A DNA stretch of 64,000 bases from contig CALEAD010000041.1 of the NCBI GenBank assembly GCA_937943625.1, forward strand, positions 1-64,000, given 5' to 3'. The stretch comes from an uncultured Anaerolineae bacterium (GTDB taxonomy: Bacteria; Chloroflexota; Anaerolineae; Promineifilales; Promineifilaceae). A program made the position numbers and the translations under genes. Of the stretch, positions 1-7,247 are shown in pieces; the first letter of the stretch is position 1; every line of letters starts with the position of its first letter. The notes under the pieces are model-generated. The model had not been told where the DNA came from. It worked only from the letters and a program-made list of their open reading frames with translations, and searched no databases.

Positions 1-141
1 TTTTCATTCGTGGTGGTGTGACCACTCATAAAGTCTCGCATCATGGCCTATTTTATCATCTTTCACCCGACCTGGCCTTCGTGCAAAAAATGCGATTTGC
101 GTAAACAAACTCTCATTTTTCTTGCAAATTCCCCTTTACAC
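1..141. other. Gene-free left flank with end of mosaic repeat
   Basis: No convincing gene lies here. Bases 1-20 (TTTTCATTCGTGGTGGTGTG) are one end of the mosaic intergenic repeat seen again near 7205, 31708, 33916 and 38975. The 71-codon open frame at 43-258 has no ribosome binding site and runs through the promoter and first half of the RNA gene downstream, so it is not called. Confidence 0.6.
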
Positions 142-171
142 TTGCATTTTTGGCATAGTTTGGGATATGAT
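142..171 (+). promoter_or_regulatory. Sigma70-type promoter of RNA gene 1
   Basis: A -35 box TTGCAT (142-147) and a -10 box TATGAT (166-171) are 18 bases apart. This predicts transcription from about 178-179, just before the first paired stem of the RNA. The second RNA copy has the same arrangement (TTGAAA, 18 bases, TATGAT), which supports both as real promoters. Confidence 0.65.
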
Positions 172-178
172 AGTGGTC

Positions 179-376
179 AGGCTCGGTTAGCTAAAAGGCT
201 GTGGGAAAACTCCTCCCCCCCAAACTGGCACGAGAGAAACGCGACTGGAACAAGCTAACCGGGCTCAGGGCGAAATCACCCTCCCCATAGCCTTGACGTA
301 GCCCGTTGTTCAGTACACTCCCCTCCTGGTGTCTGGACAGACAAGAGCCGCTCCCCCAAGCGGCTCTTGTTCTTTA
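179..376 (+). ncRNA. Structured pseudoknot RNA, copy 1
   Basis: Stand-alone RNA of about 198 nt with its own promoter and terminator. The 5' strand 180-192 pairs with 253-265 (13 pairs including G-U). Strand 197-205 pairs with 284-292 (9 pairs). The order is A-B-A'-B', an H-type pseudoknot. A further pairing 260-265 with 300-305 is possible and competes with the first stem. The loop 206-252 carries a C-rich run and the block AAACTGGCACGAGA followed by AAACGCGA. Copy 2 repeats the stems with different sequence but the same geometry: 4-base linker, 47-base loop, similar spacing. That is covariation. No open reading frame or adjacent controlled gene is evident. I do not recognise the family; it does not resemble RNase P, tmRNA, SRP RNA or a common riboswitch, and a rod-shaped 6S fold is not seen. 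An unknown trans-acting small RNA is most likely. Confidence 0.7.
341..376 (+). terminator. Rho-independent terminator of RNA gene 1
   Basis: A perfect 12-bp stem (341-352 with 359-370) closes a 6-base loop and is followed by TCTTTAT. It ends the first RNA about 198 nt after its predicted start. Confidence 0.85.
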
Positions 377-450
377 TCTGCAACTAATACACCGATGACG
401 TGCAAAATGCCGGTGCCCACACCCTAACTGTAAATGAGAAGGAATGGCTA

Positions 451-480
451 TTGAAACGCACCTGACAGGCGCGCTATGAT
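451..480 (+). promoter_or_regulatory. Sigma70-type promoter of RNA gene 2
   Basis: TTGAAA (451-456) and TATGAT (475-480) are spaced by 18 bases, matching the promoter of copy 1. Predicted start is near 487, immediately 5' of the first stem strand. Confidence 0.7.
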
Positions 481-486
481 TTTTGT

Positions 487-687
487 AGGCTTAGATGGGA
501 AAGAGACTTGTGGAAACCTTCCTCCCCGAAAAACTGGCACGAGATAAACGCGATAAGATACCCATTTGAGCTAAGGGTAATGCCTCCTCCCACGAGTCTT
601 CGCATTACCTGACTGCGTTCTTGCTTCCCCATATAGCAAGGGCGCACAGACGCAAAGCGCCCTCCTCTGCAGGAGGGCGCTTTGTTT
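487..687 (+). ncRNA. Structured pseudoknot RNA, copy 2
   Basis: Paralogue of the RNA at 179-376, again about 200 nt. Strand 488-499 pairs with 561-572 (12 pairs including G-U). Strand 504-513 pairs with 590-599 (10 pairs). This is the same crossing A-B-A'-B' order with a 4-base linker and a 47-base loop. An 8-bp pairing 576-583 with 602-609 adds a second crossing helix. A hairpin at 613-646 precedes the terminator. Stem sequences differ from copy 1 but pairing is kept, while the loop block AAACTGGCACGAGA/AAACGCGA is nearly identical. Several CCTCC tracts (521-526, 583-590) lie in or next to loops and could pair with Shine-Dalgarno sequences; that role is inference. The terminator separates it from the histidine kinase gene, so a cis-acting riboswitch for 788-2008 is less likely than a free RNA. 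Confidence 0.7.
656..687 (+). terminator. Rho-independent terminator of RNA gene 2
   Basis: An 11-bp GC-rich stem (656-666 with 671-681) with a 4-base loop is followed by a T-rich tail TTGTTTG. Confidence 0.85.
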
Positions 688-749
688 GCTGCACGACTGC
701 GCAATCGATAGGGCAACTGTCGGTGACTATGCTATACTTGAGCCGTCTC

Positions 750-778
750 TTGACAGGCTACCAGATCGGTAAGATAAA
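750..778 (+). promoter_or_regulatory. Promoter of the two-component operon, near-leaderless
   Basis: Consensus TTGACA (750-755), 17-base spacer, then GATAAA (773-778). Predicted transcription start is about 785, three bases before the ATG at 788, and no Shine-Dalgarno sequence is visible. The kinase mRNA is probably leaderless or nearly so. Confidence 0.5.
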
Positions 779-787
779 GCTGCCTCT

Positions 788-2008
788 ATGTCGAATCTCA
801 TTTTTCCTTCCCCCAAGCGACAGGATTCCCATCTTTTGCTCAACAGCGTCAATGTTGTGTTGGTTATTATTACGCTGGTAGGGGTGGTGCCCTCTTTCTT
901 TAATCCCGAGTTTGCCACATGGTCAGGAGAGCGCATCACGTTTTACCTGGCAGGTACAGCCTTTTACCTGATTATGGGTATTGCCGGGTGGGAATGGTTG
1001 GTAGAAAAGCGCCGTCGCTTTGGCCGTATTGTGTACTTTGTGGTGCAAATTGCCCTGGTTAGTTTGCTGCAATGGTTAACACTTTCTGTAAGCAATACGG
1101 GCTGGATTTTAATGATGCCCATTGCTGGCCAGAGCATCAACCTGCCCCGTTGGGGTACGCTGCTGGTGACTCTTTCGCTGATTGCCGGATTTACCTGGTC
1201 AATTACGCGCTTTATCTCGCTGGCAAGCGCGTTCAATGCCATTTTGACGATTTCTGCGGGCATGGCGTTTACCCTCATATTCACTTATGTGGCAGTACGG
1301 GAAGAGCAAGCCCGGCAAGAGGTGGAACGCCTGGCGGAAGAGTTGCAAGAGGCCAACCAACTGCTGCGCGCTTATTCGATCCAGGCGGAAGAGCTGGCCA
1401 TCACCAAAGAGCGCAATCGCCTGGCGCGTGAGATTCACGACAGCCTGGGACATTACCTGACGGTGATTAACGTGCAGTTGCAGGCTGCACAAACGCTGCT
1501 GGAAAATGACTTGCCGCGCGCACGGGCAGCGCTGGAAAAATCGCAAGGGTTGGCGCAAGAAGGGCTGCAAGAGGTGCGACGTTCGGTGGCGGCGCTGCGT
1601 GAGTCGCCTGTGGCACAACGGCCGTTGCCCGAAGCAATTGACGCCCTGTTAGCTGAGCAACGCGCCGCAGGCACAGTAGCAGAACTGACAGTGCACGGAG
1701 AGCCGCGCACACTGGATGCGCCGGTGGCGCTGACGCTGTATCGCGTGGCACAGGAGGGGCTGACAAATGTGCGCAAGCACGCGCGCGCCTCCCGGGTAGA
1801 TGTCACGCTCGATTTTCGCCCGGAAACGGCCGTTGCCCTCACCATTCGCGATAACGGCGTTGGTGCAGAGAGTACCCAAGGGGGGTTTGGCCTGCTGGGG
1901 CTGAAAGAACGAATCGCGCTGCTACAAGGGGAAATGCACATCGAAACGGCCGTGCGCCAGGGGTTCACCCTGCACGTCGCGCTACCAGTTTCAAAGAGCG
2001 GTTTATGA
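788..2008 (+). CDS. Sensor histidine kinase, NarL/DesK type
   Basis: Membrane sensor kinase that autophosphorylates and passes phosphate to the response regulator encoded next. About six hydrophobic segments cover roughly residues 20-170. A short coiled linker (EEQARQEVERLAEELQEA) leads to a HisKA_3 dimerisation domain with the H-box REIHDSLGHYL; His217 is the predicted phosphoacceptor. The C-terminal ATPase domain has an N-box around LTNVRKHARA and a G-box DNGVG followed by GGFGLLGLKER. No extracytoplasmic sensor domain is visible, so the signal is probably sensed within the membrane part (inference). The stop overlaps the start of the regulator gene by 4 bases (ATGA), implying translational coupling. 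No ribosome binding site precedes the ATG, consistent with the near-leaderless promoter. The stimulus and targets cannot be told from sequence. Confidence 0.93.
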   Translation: MSNLIFPSPKRQDSHLLLNSVNVVLVIITLVGVVPSFFNPEFATWSGERITFYLAGTAFYLIMGIAGWEWLVEKRRRFGRIVYFVVQIALVSLLQWLTLSVSNTGWILMMPIAGQSINLPRWGTLLVTLSLIAGFTWSITRFISLASAFNAILTISAGMAFTLIFTYVAVREEQARQEVERLAEELQEANQLLRAYSIQAEELAITKERNRLAREIHDSLGHYLTVINVQLQAAQTLLENDLPRARAALEKSQGLAQEGLQEVRRSVAALRESPVAQRPLPEAIDALLAEQRAAGTVAELTVHGEPRTLDAPVALTLYRVAQEGLTNVRKHARASRVDVTLDFRPETAVALTIRDNGVGAESTQGGFGLLGLKERIALLQGEMHIETAVRQGFTLHVALPVSKSGL

Positions 2009-2667
2009 GTAGGCAACCCATTCGCGTTCTGTTAGTAGACGATCAGCCGCTTTTCCGCGAGGGCTTAGCCGTGCTACTGACAAATCACCCCGGCATCGAG
2101 GTAGTGGGCGAGGCGGGCAATGGGCAAGAAGCACTGGCACAGGTCGCAGCGTGCCAGCCCGACGTGGTATTGATGGATGTGCGTATGCCCGTGCTAGACG
2201 GCGTGGCAGCTACGCGCCTGCTGCACCAACAGCAACCACACCTGCCCGTCATTATCCTGACCACCTTTGACGATGATGATCAGGTATTTGAAGGACTGCG
2301 CGCCGGCGCCGTCGGTTATTTGCTCAAAGATGTCTCGTCACAAAAGCTGGTCGAAGCCATTCAAACGGCCGTGCGTGGCGAAACCTTCCTCCAACCCTCC
2401 ATTGCCGCCAAAGTGGTTGCCGAGCTAAACCGCATCTCACAGGCACAACCAACAACCGTCCAGGCCCACCTGATTGAACCCCTCTCCGAACGAGAGCTGG
2501 AAATTTTGCGTCTTCTGGCCACCGGAGCCAGCAACCGTGAAATTGCGCAGCAGCTATTCATCACCGAAGGCACGGTTAAAAATCACGTCACCAACATTCT
2601 TGGCAAACTCAACGTGCGCGACCGCGCCCAGGCCGTGCTGCACGCCAAAGAGTTGGGTCTCATCTAA
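2005..2667 (+). CDS. Response regulator, NarL/FixJ (LuxR HTH) family
   Basis: DNA-binding partner of the kinase at 788-2008. The N-terminal receiver domain (about 1-125) has the acidic pair DD near residues 12-13, phosphoacceptor Asp58 in VVLMDVRMP, Thr in ILTTFDDD and Lys in LLKDVS. A LuxR-type helix-turn-helix fills about residues 158-220 (LSERELEILRLLATGASNREIA ... GTVKNHV). Length (220 aa) is typical of the family. It overlaps the kinase stop by 4 bases. The ACGGCCGT octamer lies within its coding sequence near 2366. Target genes are unknown; the nearest candidate is its own operon. Confidence 0.95.
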   Translation: MSRQPIRVLLVDDQPLFREGLAVLLTNHPGIEVVGEAGNGQEALAQVAACQPDVVLMDVRMPVLDGVAATRLLHQQQPHLPVIILTTFDDDDQVFEGLRAGAVGYLLKDVSSQKLVEAIQTAVRGETFLQPSIAAKVVAELNRISQAQPTTVQAHLIEPLSERELEILRLLATGASNREIAQQLFITEGTVKNHVTNILGKLNVRDRAQAVLHAKELGLI

Positions 2668-2795
2668 CGCCAATCTAATACCCGCCCCGCATGATTAACG
2701 AGTATAATCTGGAAGCTGGCCAACCAGCCAACTGGCTGGCCGGTCACTATTCAGCTGGTCAGGCTGAAATGCTAATGCTCTAATCGGAGATAACC

Positions 2796-3425
2796 ATGTA
2801 CAGACTAATCGAAGAAGAACCGGAAGAAGAACAGGAACCAGAACAAACGCCCCCACCTGCGGAGGAAGCAGCCAGAGAGCAAGGGTCAATGGGGTTGATG
2901 AACAAGCTGCTAGAAACGCGCACGATCCTGATTTTTGGCGAAATTAATATGCGCCTGGCGCAAGAAATCACGCGCCAACTCCTGGTGCTGGATGCAGATT
3001 CACACGAGCCAATCAAAATCTTCATCAATTCCCCTGGTGGGCACGTAGAATCTGGCGACACCATTTTCGACATGATCCGCTTCGTGCAGTCGCCGGTCAA
3101 AATTATTGGTACAGGTTGGGTGGCCAGCGCCGGCGCGCTGATTTATGCTGCGGTCGAACGAGAGAACCGCTACAGCCTGCCTAACACGCGCTTTCTGCTG
3201 CACCAGCCCATGGGCGGCGCCATAGGGCAGGCAACCGATATTGCCATTGAAGCAGAAGAAATTTTGAAGATGCGCCGCCGTCTGAATGAAACCTTTGCCG
3301 CACAAACAGGCCAGCCACTGGAAAAAATTGAGGCAGACACCGACCGTAACTTCTGGATGTCGGCCAAAGAAGCGCAAGCGTATGGTCTGGTAGGGCAAAT
3401 TATCCGTTCAGTAAATGAGCTATAG
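2796..3425 (+). CDS. clpP: ATP-dependent Clp protease proteolytic subunit
   Basis: Serine protease subunit that forms the tetradecameric chamber used by ClpX/ClpA-type unfoldases in the cytoplasm. The catalytic triad is visible: Ser111 in GTGWVASAGA, His136 in RFLLHQPMGG, Asp181 in EADTDRNFWMS. The substrate-strand motif FINSPGGHV is present. The first 30 or so residues are an unusually acidic Glu/Pro tail (EEEPEEEQEPEQTPPP) not found in typical ClpP, possibly a propeptide or a docking tail (inference). The start has a GGAG ribosome binding site 8 bases upstream. A TATAAT at 2703-2708 may serve as -10 box, though no good -35 is seen. No clp ATPase gene is adjacent. Divergence from the GMAASMG form suggests one of several ClpP paralogues. 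Confidence 0.93.
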   Translation: MYRLIEEEPEEEQEPEQTPPPAEEAAREQGSMGLMNKLLETRTILIFGEINMRLAQEITRQLLVLDADSHEPIKIFINSPGGHVESGDTIFDMIRFVQSPVKIIGTGWVASAGALIYAAVERENRYSLPNTRFLLHQPMGGAIGQATDIAIEAEEILKMRRRLNETFAAQTGQPLEKIEADTDRNFWMSAKEAQAYGLVGQIIRSVNEL

Positions 3426-3431
3426 GGGAAA

Positions 3432-3489
3432 GAAGCGTGAAACGTATATAGAACCCGCTCACGCTCTATGCGCTACGTTGTCACGCTTC
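3432..3489. repeat. GCGTGAA/TTCACGC inverted repeat
   Basis: Imperfect inverted repeat between clpP and the HD-domain gene: GAAGCGTGAAACGTA (3432-3446) against TACGTTGTCACGCTTC (3474-3489). The same words recur at 5271-5296, 7115-7130, 20430-20490, 24060-24090 and 42519-42550. It could act as a weak transcription barrier or be a dispersed palindromic element. Confidence 0.6.
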
Positions 3490-3516
3490 ACCCCCCCAAC
3501 TATCCTCAAGAAAACT

Positions 3517-4263
3517 ATGGACGACTACGGCCGTTTACAGCCCCAAACCCGGCAGTATATTCAGCAACTGCGGGAACACCTGGCCCATCTGCAGCCAGAG
3601 GAGCAGGCACGCATTGAGAATGCCCTGCAGCTGATGCTCTATGCCCACGAAGGGCAAAACGGCCGTTTCCCCAACCAGGAATTTGCACAGCACCCACTCA
3701 AAGTGGCCCTGCACCTGATTGAAGCGTTTGGCATCGCCAAACCAGACCTGATCATTGCTGCCCTGCTGCACGACAGCGTCGAAGACCAGCCCGCGCGCCT
3801 GCTTCACGCCACTCCATCCTCCTTGCCTGCTGATTTACCCCTGCGTGAGCAGGCGCTGCGCGCCCTGGCCGCCCGCTTTGGTGAGCGCGTGGCACAGCTT
3901 GTTGGCTGGCTGACCACCCCTGACTTTGCCAGCCTGATGGCGCAACAGCAGGCTGCTGGATACACGCTAGACAAAAATACCCTGTATCAACAACATATCA
4001 TGCACCTCTTTGCCGCAGACCCCGAGGCGTTTACCATCAAGATGGCGGATTTTGCGCAAAACGCGCTGCAGCTAGGTGCATATCCCCAAGACCCGCGCCC
4101 TCCTCATTTCCAGCAAAAGTATGGGCCGGTGATGCTGCAACTGATGGAAAAATTGCGTCTGATAGACGACCCCGAACACCCTCTCTTTGCCCAGCGCAGC
4201 AGTTTAGTTGCCGAACTAACGGCCGTTTATCAGCGCGACTACGCCCCTCAGCAACCTGTATGA
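3517..4263 (+). CDS. HD-domain (RelA/SpoT-like) phosphohydrolase
   Basis: 248-residue protein with the HD signature HDSVED and the preceding MLYAHEGQNG ... HPLKVALHL pattern seen in SpoT-type hydrolase domains that bind a divalent metal and remove phosphate from nucleotides. No synthetase, TGS or ACT domain follows, so it resembles small alarmone hydrolases or generic HD-4 proteins; the substrate is unknown. The open frame extends upstream to 3415, but that extension is read from the inverted repeat; the ATG at 3517 fits the domain start better. Its stop overlaps the trpC start by 4 bases (ATGA), placing it first in the trp gene cluster, which hints at co-expression with tryptophan synthesis. 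Confidence 0.82.
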   Translation: MDDYGRLQPQTRQYIQQLREHLAHLQPEEQARIENALQLMLYAHEGQNGRFPNQEFAQHPLKVALHLIEAFGIAKPDLIIAALLHDSVEDQPARLLHATPSSLPADLPLREQALRALAARFGERVAQLVGWLTTPDFASLMAQQQAAGYTLDKNTLYQQHIMHLFAADPEAFTIKMADFAQNALQLGAYPQDPRPPHFQQKYGPVMLQLMEKLRLIDDPEHPLFAQRSSLVAELTAVYQRDYAPQQPV

Positions 4264-5051
4264 GTATCCTGGACGAGATTTTCGCCCACAAACGCACAGA
4301 GGTGGCGGCCCGGCAGCGCCTTGTATCCCTGGTGGAAATGCGACGGCTGGCAGAGGAAGCAAGCGCGCCGCAAGCGTTCATCACCGCCCTGCGCCAAAGC
4401 CCCTTTCGCCCTGCCCTCATTGCCGAAGCGAAAAAAGCGTCTCCCTCCAAAGGGCTGCTGGCGGCCAATTTTGATCCGCTGGCGCTGGCGCGCACCTATC
4501 GCGAAAACGGCGCGGCGGCTATGAGCGTGCTTACTGACGAACGGTACTTCCAGGGGCATCTGCACTTTTTACGCCAGATTGCCGCCCTACCGGAACGGCT
4601 GCCGCTGCTGCGTAAAGATTTTCTCTACGACCCGTATCAGATTTACGAAGCGCGCGCCGCCGGCGCAGACGCCATCCTGCTGATCGCCGCCAGCCTGGAT
4701 GGGGCGCAGCTACGCGATCTGCATCAGTTGGCGCAAGAGCTGGGCATGGCGGCGCTGGTGGAGGTGCATACGCGGGCAGAGGTGGAGCTGGCACTGGCCT
4801 GCAACCCACCACTCGTGGGCATTAACAATCGGGATTTGCACACGTTTACGGTGAGCCTGGAGGCGACGCGGCAGTTACGGCCGTTGCTGCCACCCCACAT
4901 TTGCGTCGTCGCCGAAAGCGGCATCCACACCCCTGCCGACGTGGCCGCCCTGCACGAAATGGGCGTAGACGCCGTGCTCGTGGGAGAGTCATTGGTGCAA
5001 GCGACGGACGTGGGGGCAAAGGTGCGAGCGTTATTGGCGGTTGGAAATTAG
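4260..5051 (+). CDS. trpC: Indole-3-glycerol phosphate synthase
   Basis: Converts carboxyphenylaminodeoxyribulose phosphate to indole-3-glycerol phosphate in tryptophan synthesis. The 263-residue TIM barrel shows the family blocks AEAKKASPSKG (catalytic Lys), LRKDFLYDPYQIYEARAAGAD, ALVEVHTRAE, VGINNRDL and AESGIHTPADV. The ATG overlaps the HD-domain gene stop, and trpF follows after a 53-base gap holding a small hairpin. The octamer ACGGCCGT at 4877-4884 is read here as part of Leu-Arg-Pro, a different frame from its usual Thr-Ala-Val reading. Confidence 0.97.
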   Translation: MSILDEIFAHKRTEVAARQRLVSLVEMRRLAEEASAPQAFITALRQSPFRPALIAEAKKASPSKGLLAANFDPLALARTYRENGAAAMSVLTDERYFQGHLHFLRQIAALPERLPLLRKDFLYDPYQIYEARAAGADAILLIAASLDGAQLRDLHQLAQELGMAALVEVHTRAEVELALACNPPLVGINNRDLHTFTVSLEATRQLRPLLPPHICVVAESGIHTPADVAALHEMGVDAVLVGESLVQATDVGAKVRALLAVGN

Positions 5052-5056
5052 AGACA

Positions 5057-5087
5057 GGAGACCAGGGACTACCCTTCCCCGGTCTCC
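5057..5087 (+). other. Small hairpin at trpC/trpF junction
   Basis: GGAGACC (5057-5063) pairs with GGTCTCC (5081-5087) between the trpC stop and the trpF start. There is no T run, so it is more likely an mRNA processing or stability element than a terminator. No leader peptide rich in Trp codons was seen. Confidence 0.35.
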
Positions 5088-5104
5088 GGCCCTTGCTCTT
5101 CGTC

Positions 5105-5770
5105 ATGGTCAAAGTCAAAATTTGCGGGATTACGCGATTGGCGGATGCGGAAACGGCCGTTGCCCTGGGCGCAGATATGCTCGGCTTCAACTTTTACCAG
5201 GGCAGCAAGCGTTACATTACCCCGGAAAATGCCGCGGCGCTGATACGACCGTTGCGAGAAAAAATCTCGTACATCACGTATCACGCTTCACGCTCCCCAC
5301 TCCTGGTGGGCATCTTCGTTAACAGCCCGCTAGAAGAGGTAACGCGCATCATGGCCCAGTGCCACCTGGATTTAGCCCAATTTTCCGGCGATGAACCGCC
5401 AGAAATGGTGGCGGCCTTAGCCGAAAAGGCGTTTAAGGCGATACGGCCGTCTCATTCTGCCGAGGCACAAGGGCTGGTGCAGCAATTTGCCCACCTGTCG
5501 CAGGAACCTGCTTTTCTCCTGGACACCTACCACCCGCAGGAATACGGCGGCACGGGGGAGACGGGCGATTGGGCGCTGGCGGCGCAGCTGGCCAGGCAGT
5601 ACCCCATCCTGTTGGCGGGGGGATTGACACCGCAAAATGTGGCAACGGCCGTTGCCCAGGTGCAGCCCTGGGGCGTAGACGTCGCTTCTGGCGTGGAAAG
5701 CACCCCCGGCCGCAAAGACGTGCAAAAAATGGCGCTATTTATCAGGAATACAAAGGAACGTAATCTATGA
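5105..5770 (+). CDS. trpF: Phosphoribosylanthranilate isomerase
   Basis: Isomerises phosphoribosylanthranilate, the step before TrpC. The start KVKICGITRLADAE carries the catalytic Cys, and AQFSGDEPPE and LLAGGLTPQNV match the family. The open frame begins far upstream in the trpC region, but the family start is the ATG at 5105. Gene order C then F reverses pathway order but is common. Between the strand ending IRPLREK and the catalytic strand LVGIFVNSP there is an extra stretch, ISYITYHASRSPL, encoded by a copy of the TCACGCTTCACG intergenic repeat (5271-5296). It appears to be a repeat insertion tolerated in frame within a surface loop. Length (221 aa) is slightly above the usual 200-210. 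Confidence 0.95.
   Translation: MVKVKICGITRLADAETAVALGADMLGFNFYQGSKRYITPENAAALIRPLREKISYITYHASRSPLLVGIFVNSPLEEVTRIMAQCHLDLAQFSGDEPPEMVAALAEKAFKAIRPSHSAEAQGLVQQFAHLSQEPAFLLDTYHPQEYGGTGETGDWALAAQLARQYPILLAGGLTPQNVATAVAQVQPWGVDVASGVESTPGRKDVQKMALFIRNTKERNL
5271..5296. repeat. Intergenic-type repeat inside trpF
   Basis: Bases ACATCACGTATCACGCTTCACGCTCC match the GCGTGAAGCGTGA repeat words otherwise found between genes. The insertion is in frame and encodes YITYHASRSP, absent from typical TrpF. Confidence 0.55.
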
Positions 5771-5784
5771 ACCCTTTCCGTAAC

Positions 5785-5874
5785 CCGTTTTGACCGCCGA
5801 CGTCAGACCGCAGACCGCCACATCCCTCAAAATGCGGTCAGTAGTCGGCAGTCAGCGATCGGCGGGCAGCTTAC
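5785..5874. repeat. GGTCAGC-type repeat tract between trpF and trpB
   Basis: Degenerate, partly inverted units of GCGGTC/GACCGC with GGCAGTC and GTCAGC words. The same vocabulary occurs at 7151-7200, 31740-31805, 38860-38890, 48790-48850 and 49765-49805. No promoter is obvious, so trpB is probably read from upstream. Confidence 0.55.
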
Positions 5875-5917
5875 CATTGACAAACTACATATTGTAGAAA
5901 ACAAACCAAGAGGACCC

Positions 5918-7114
5918 ATGACCACTCAAACCCTCCCCCAAAAATTTGGCCCTTACGGCGGCCAGTTTGTGCCCGAAACGCTGATGCCTGCCCTGGCCGA
6001 GCTGGAAGAGGCTTACCTGGCTGCCCGAAGCGACCCAGGGTTTCAGGCTGAGCTAGACCACCTGCTGCGCACCTACGTCGGTCGCCCCACGCCGCTCTCC
6101 TTTGCGCGGCGGCTGACGGAAAAGCTGGGTGGAGCACAAATCTACCTGAAGCGCGAAGACCTGGCTCACTCCGGCGCGCACAAAATCAACAACGCCCTGG
6201 GGCAGGTGCTGCTGGCAAAGCGCATGGGCAAGCAACGCATCATCGCCGAAACGGGCGCGGGGCAGCACGGCGTGGCCACGGCTACAGCCTGCGCGCTGCT
6301 GGGGCTGGACTGCGTGGTGTACATGGGCACCGTAGATATGGCACGCCAGGCGCCCAACGTCTTCCGCATGCGGCTGATGGGCGCGGAAGTGCGCGGCGTA
6401 GACAGCGGCTCAAGAACGCTCAAGGACGCCATCAACGAGGCAATTCGCGACTGGGTGACCAACATCGCTGACACCTATTACCTGCTTGGTTCCGCCCTGG
6501 GGCCGCACCCCTATCCCACCATGGTGCGAGATTTCCAATCAGTCATTGGACGGGAAACCAGGGAGCAAATGCAGGAGACGGTTGGCCGCCTGCCGGATAG
6601 CATTGTCGCCTGCGTCGGCGGCGGCTCTAACGCCATTGGCATTTTTCATGCGTTTGTTCCCGATGAGCAGGTAGATTTGATTGGCGTGGAAGCTGGAGGC
6701 AATGGCATCCCCTCTGGCCAGCACGCCGCGCGCTTTGCCGATCCGCAAATCGGCCGTCCGGGGGTGTTGCACGGCTGCTACACTTACGTCATGCAAAACG
6801 CAGATGGGCAAATTGCCCTGACGCACAGCATCAGCGCCGGGCTGGATTATGCCGCTGTTGGCCCTGAGCATACTTACTTGCGGGAAACGGAGCGCGCGTT
6901 TTATACGGCCGTTACCGATGACGAGGCGCTGGCTGCCTTCCAAACCCTGTGCGCGCAAGAGGGCATCATTCCCGCGCTAGAAAGCGCCCACGCCGTGGCC
7001 GAAGCCATCAGGCGTGCCCCCACCTTGCCTCAAGAGCATATCATGGTCATCAACCTCTCTGGACGCGGGGACAAGGATTTAGATACGGTTATTTCCACGC
7101 TGCGGCAGGCGTAA
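5918..7114 (+). CDS. trpB: Tryptophan synthase beta chain
   Basis: PLP enzyme joining indole and serine; works as a complex with TrpA. 398 residues, the usual length. Lys89 in [13 protein letters not shown] is the PLP lysine; the [14 protein letters not shown] block closes the active site and GGGSNAIG binds the cofactor phosphate. The start is preceded by AAGAGGA. The ACGGCCGT octamer occurs near 6904. It is separated from trpF by a 147-base and from trpA by a 133-base repeat-filled gap, so the four trp genes look like one unit interrupted by repeats. No trpE, trpG or trpD lies in the window. Confidence 0.98.
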   Translation: MTTQTLPQKFGPYGGQFVPETLMPALAELEEAYLAARSDPGFQAELDHLLRTYVGRPTPLSFARRLTEKLGGAQIYLKREDLAHSGAHKINNALGQVLLAKRMGKQRIIAETGAGQHGVATATACALLGLDCVVYMGTVDMARQAPNVFRMRLMGAEVRGVDSGSRTLKDAINEAIRDWVTNIADTYYLLGSALGPHPYPTMVRDFQSVIGRETREQMQETVGRLPDSIVACVGGGSNAIGIFHAFVPDEQVDLIGVEAGGNGIPSGQHAARFADPQIGRPGVLHGCYTYVMQNADGQIALTHSISAGLDYAAVGPEHTYLRETERAFYTAVTDDEALAAFQTLCAQEGIIPALESAHAVAEAIRRAPTLPQEHIMVINLSGRGDKDLDTVISTLRQA

Positions 7115-7247
7115 AGCGTGAAACGTGCAACGTGATGGCTTGCCCTCCAAGTGAAAATGACTGCCGACGGCTGACCGCACACCGCAGACCGCCGATTTGC
7201 GTAGCATTTTTATTCGTGGTGGTGTGCCACCCTTTGTGAACTCTCCT
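7115..7247. repeat. Compound repeat between trpB and trpA
   Basis: Three repeat families follow one another: AAGCGTGAAACGTGCAACGTG right after the trpB stop, GGTCAGC-type units at about 7151-7198, and the ATTCGTGGTGGTGTG end of the mosaic element at 7211-7226, just before the trpA start. No terminator with a T run is seen. Confidence 0.65.

Noticed and set aside
43-258. 71-codon open frame at the window start
   Set aside because: It crosses the promoter and the first structural elements of the RNA gene, has no ribosome binding site and no recognisable protein features.
488-687. RNA copy 2 as a cis-acting riboswitch for the histidine kinase
   Set aside because: Its terminator is followed by a separate consensus promoter at 750-778, so the kinase does not depend on read-through; an independent RNA gene fits better.
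5052-5104. trp attenuator or T-box in the trp cluster
   Set aside because: No Trp-rich leader peptide, T-box core or terminator with T run was found; only a small hairpin exists.
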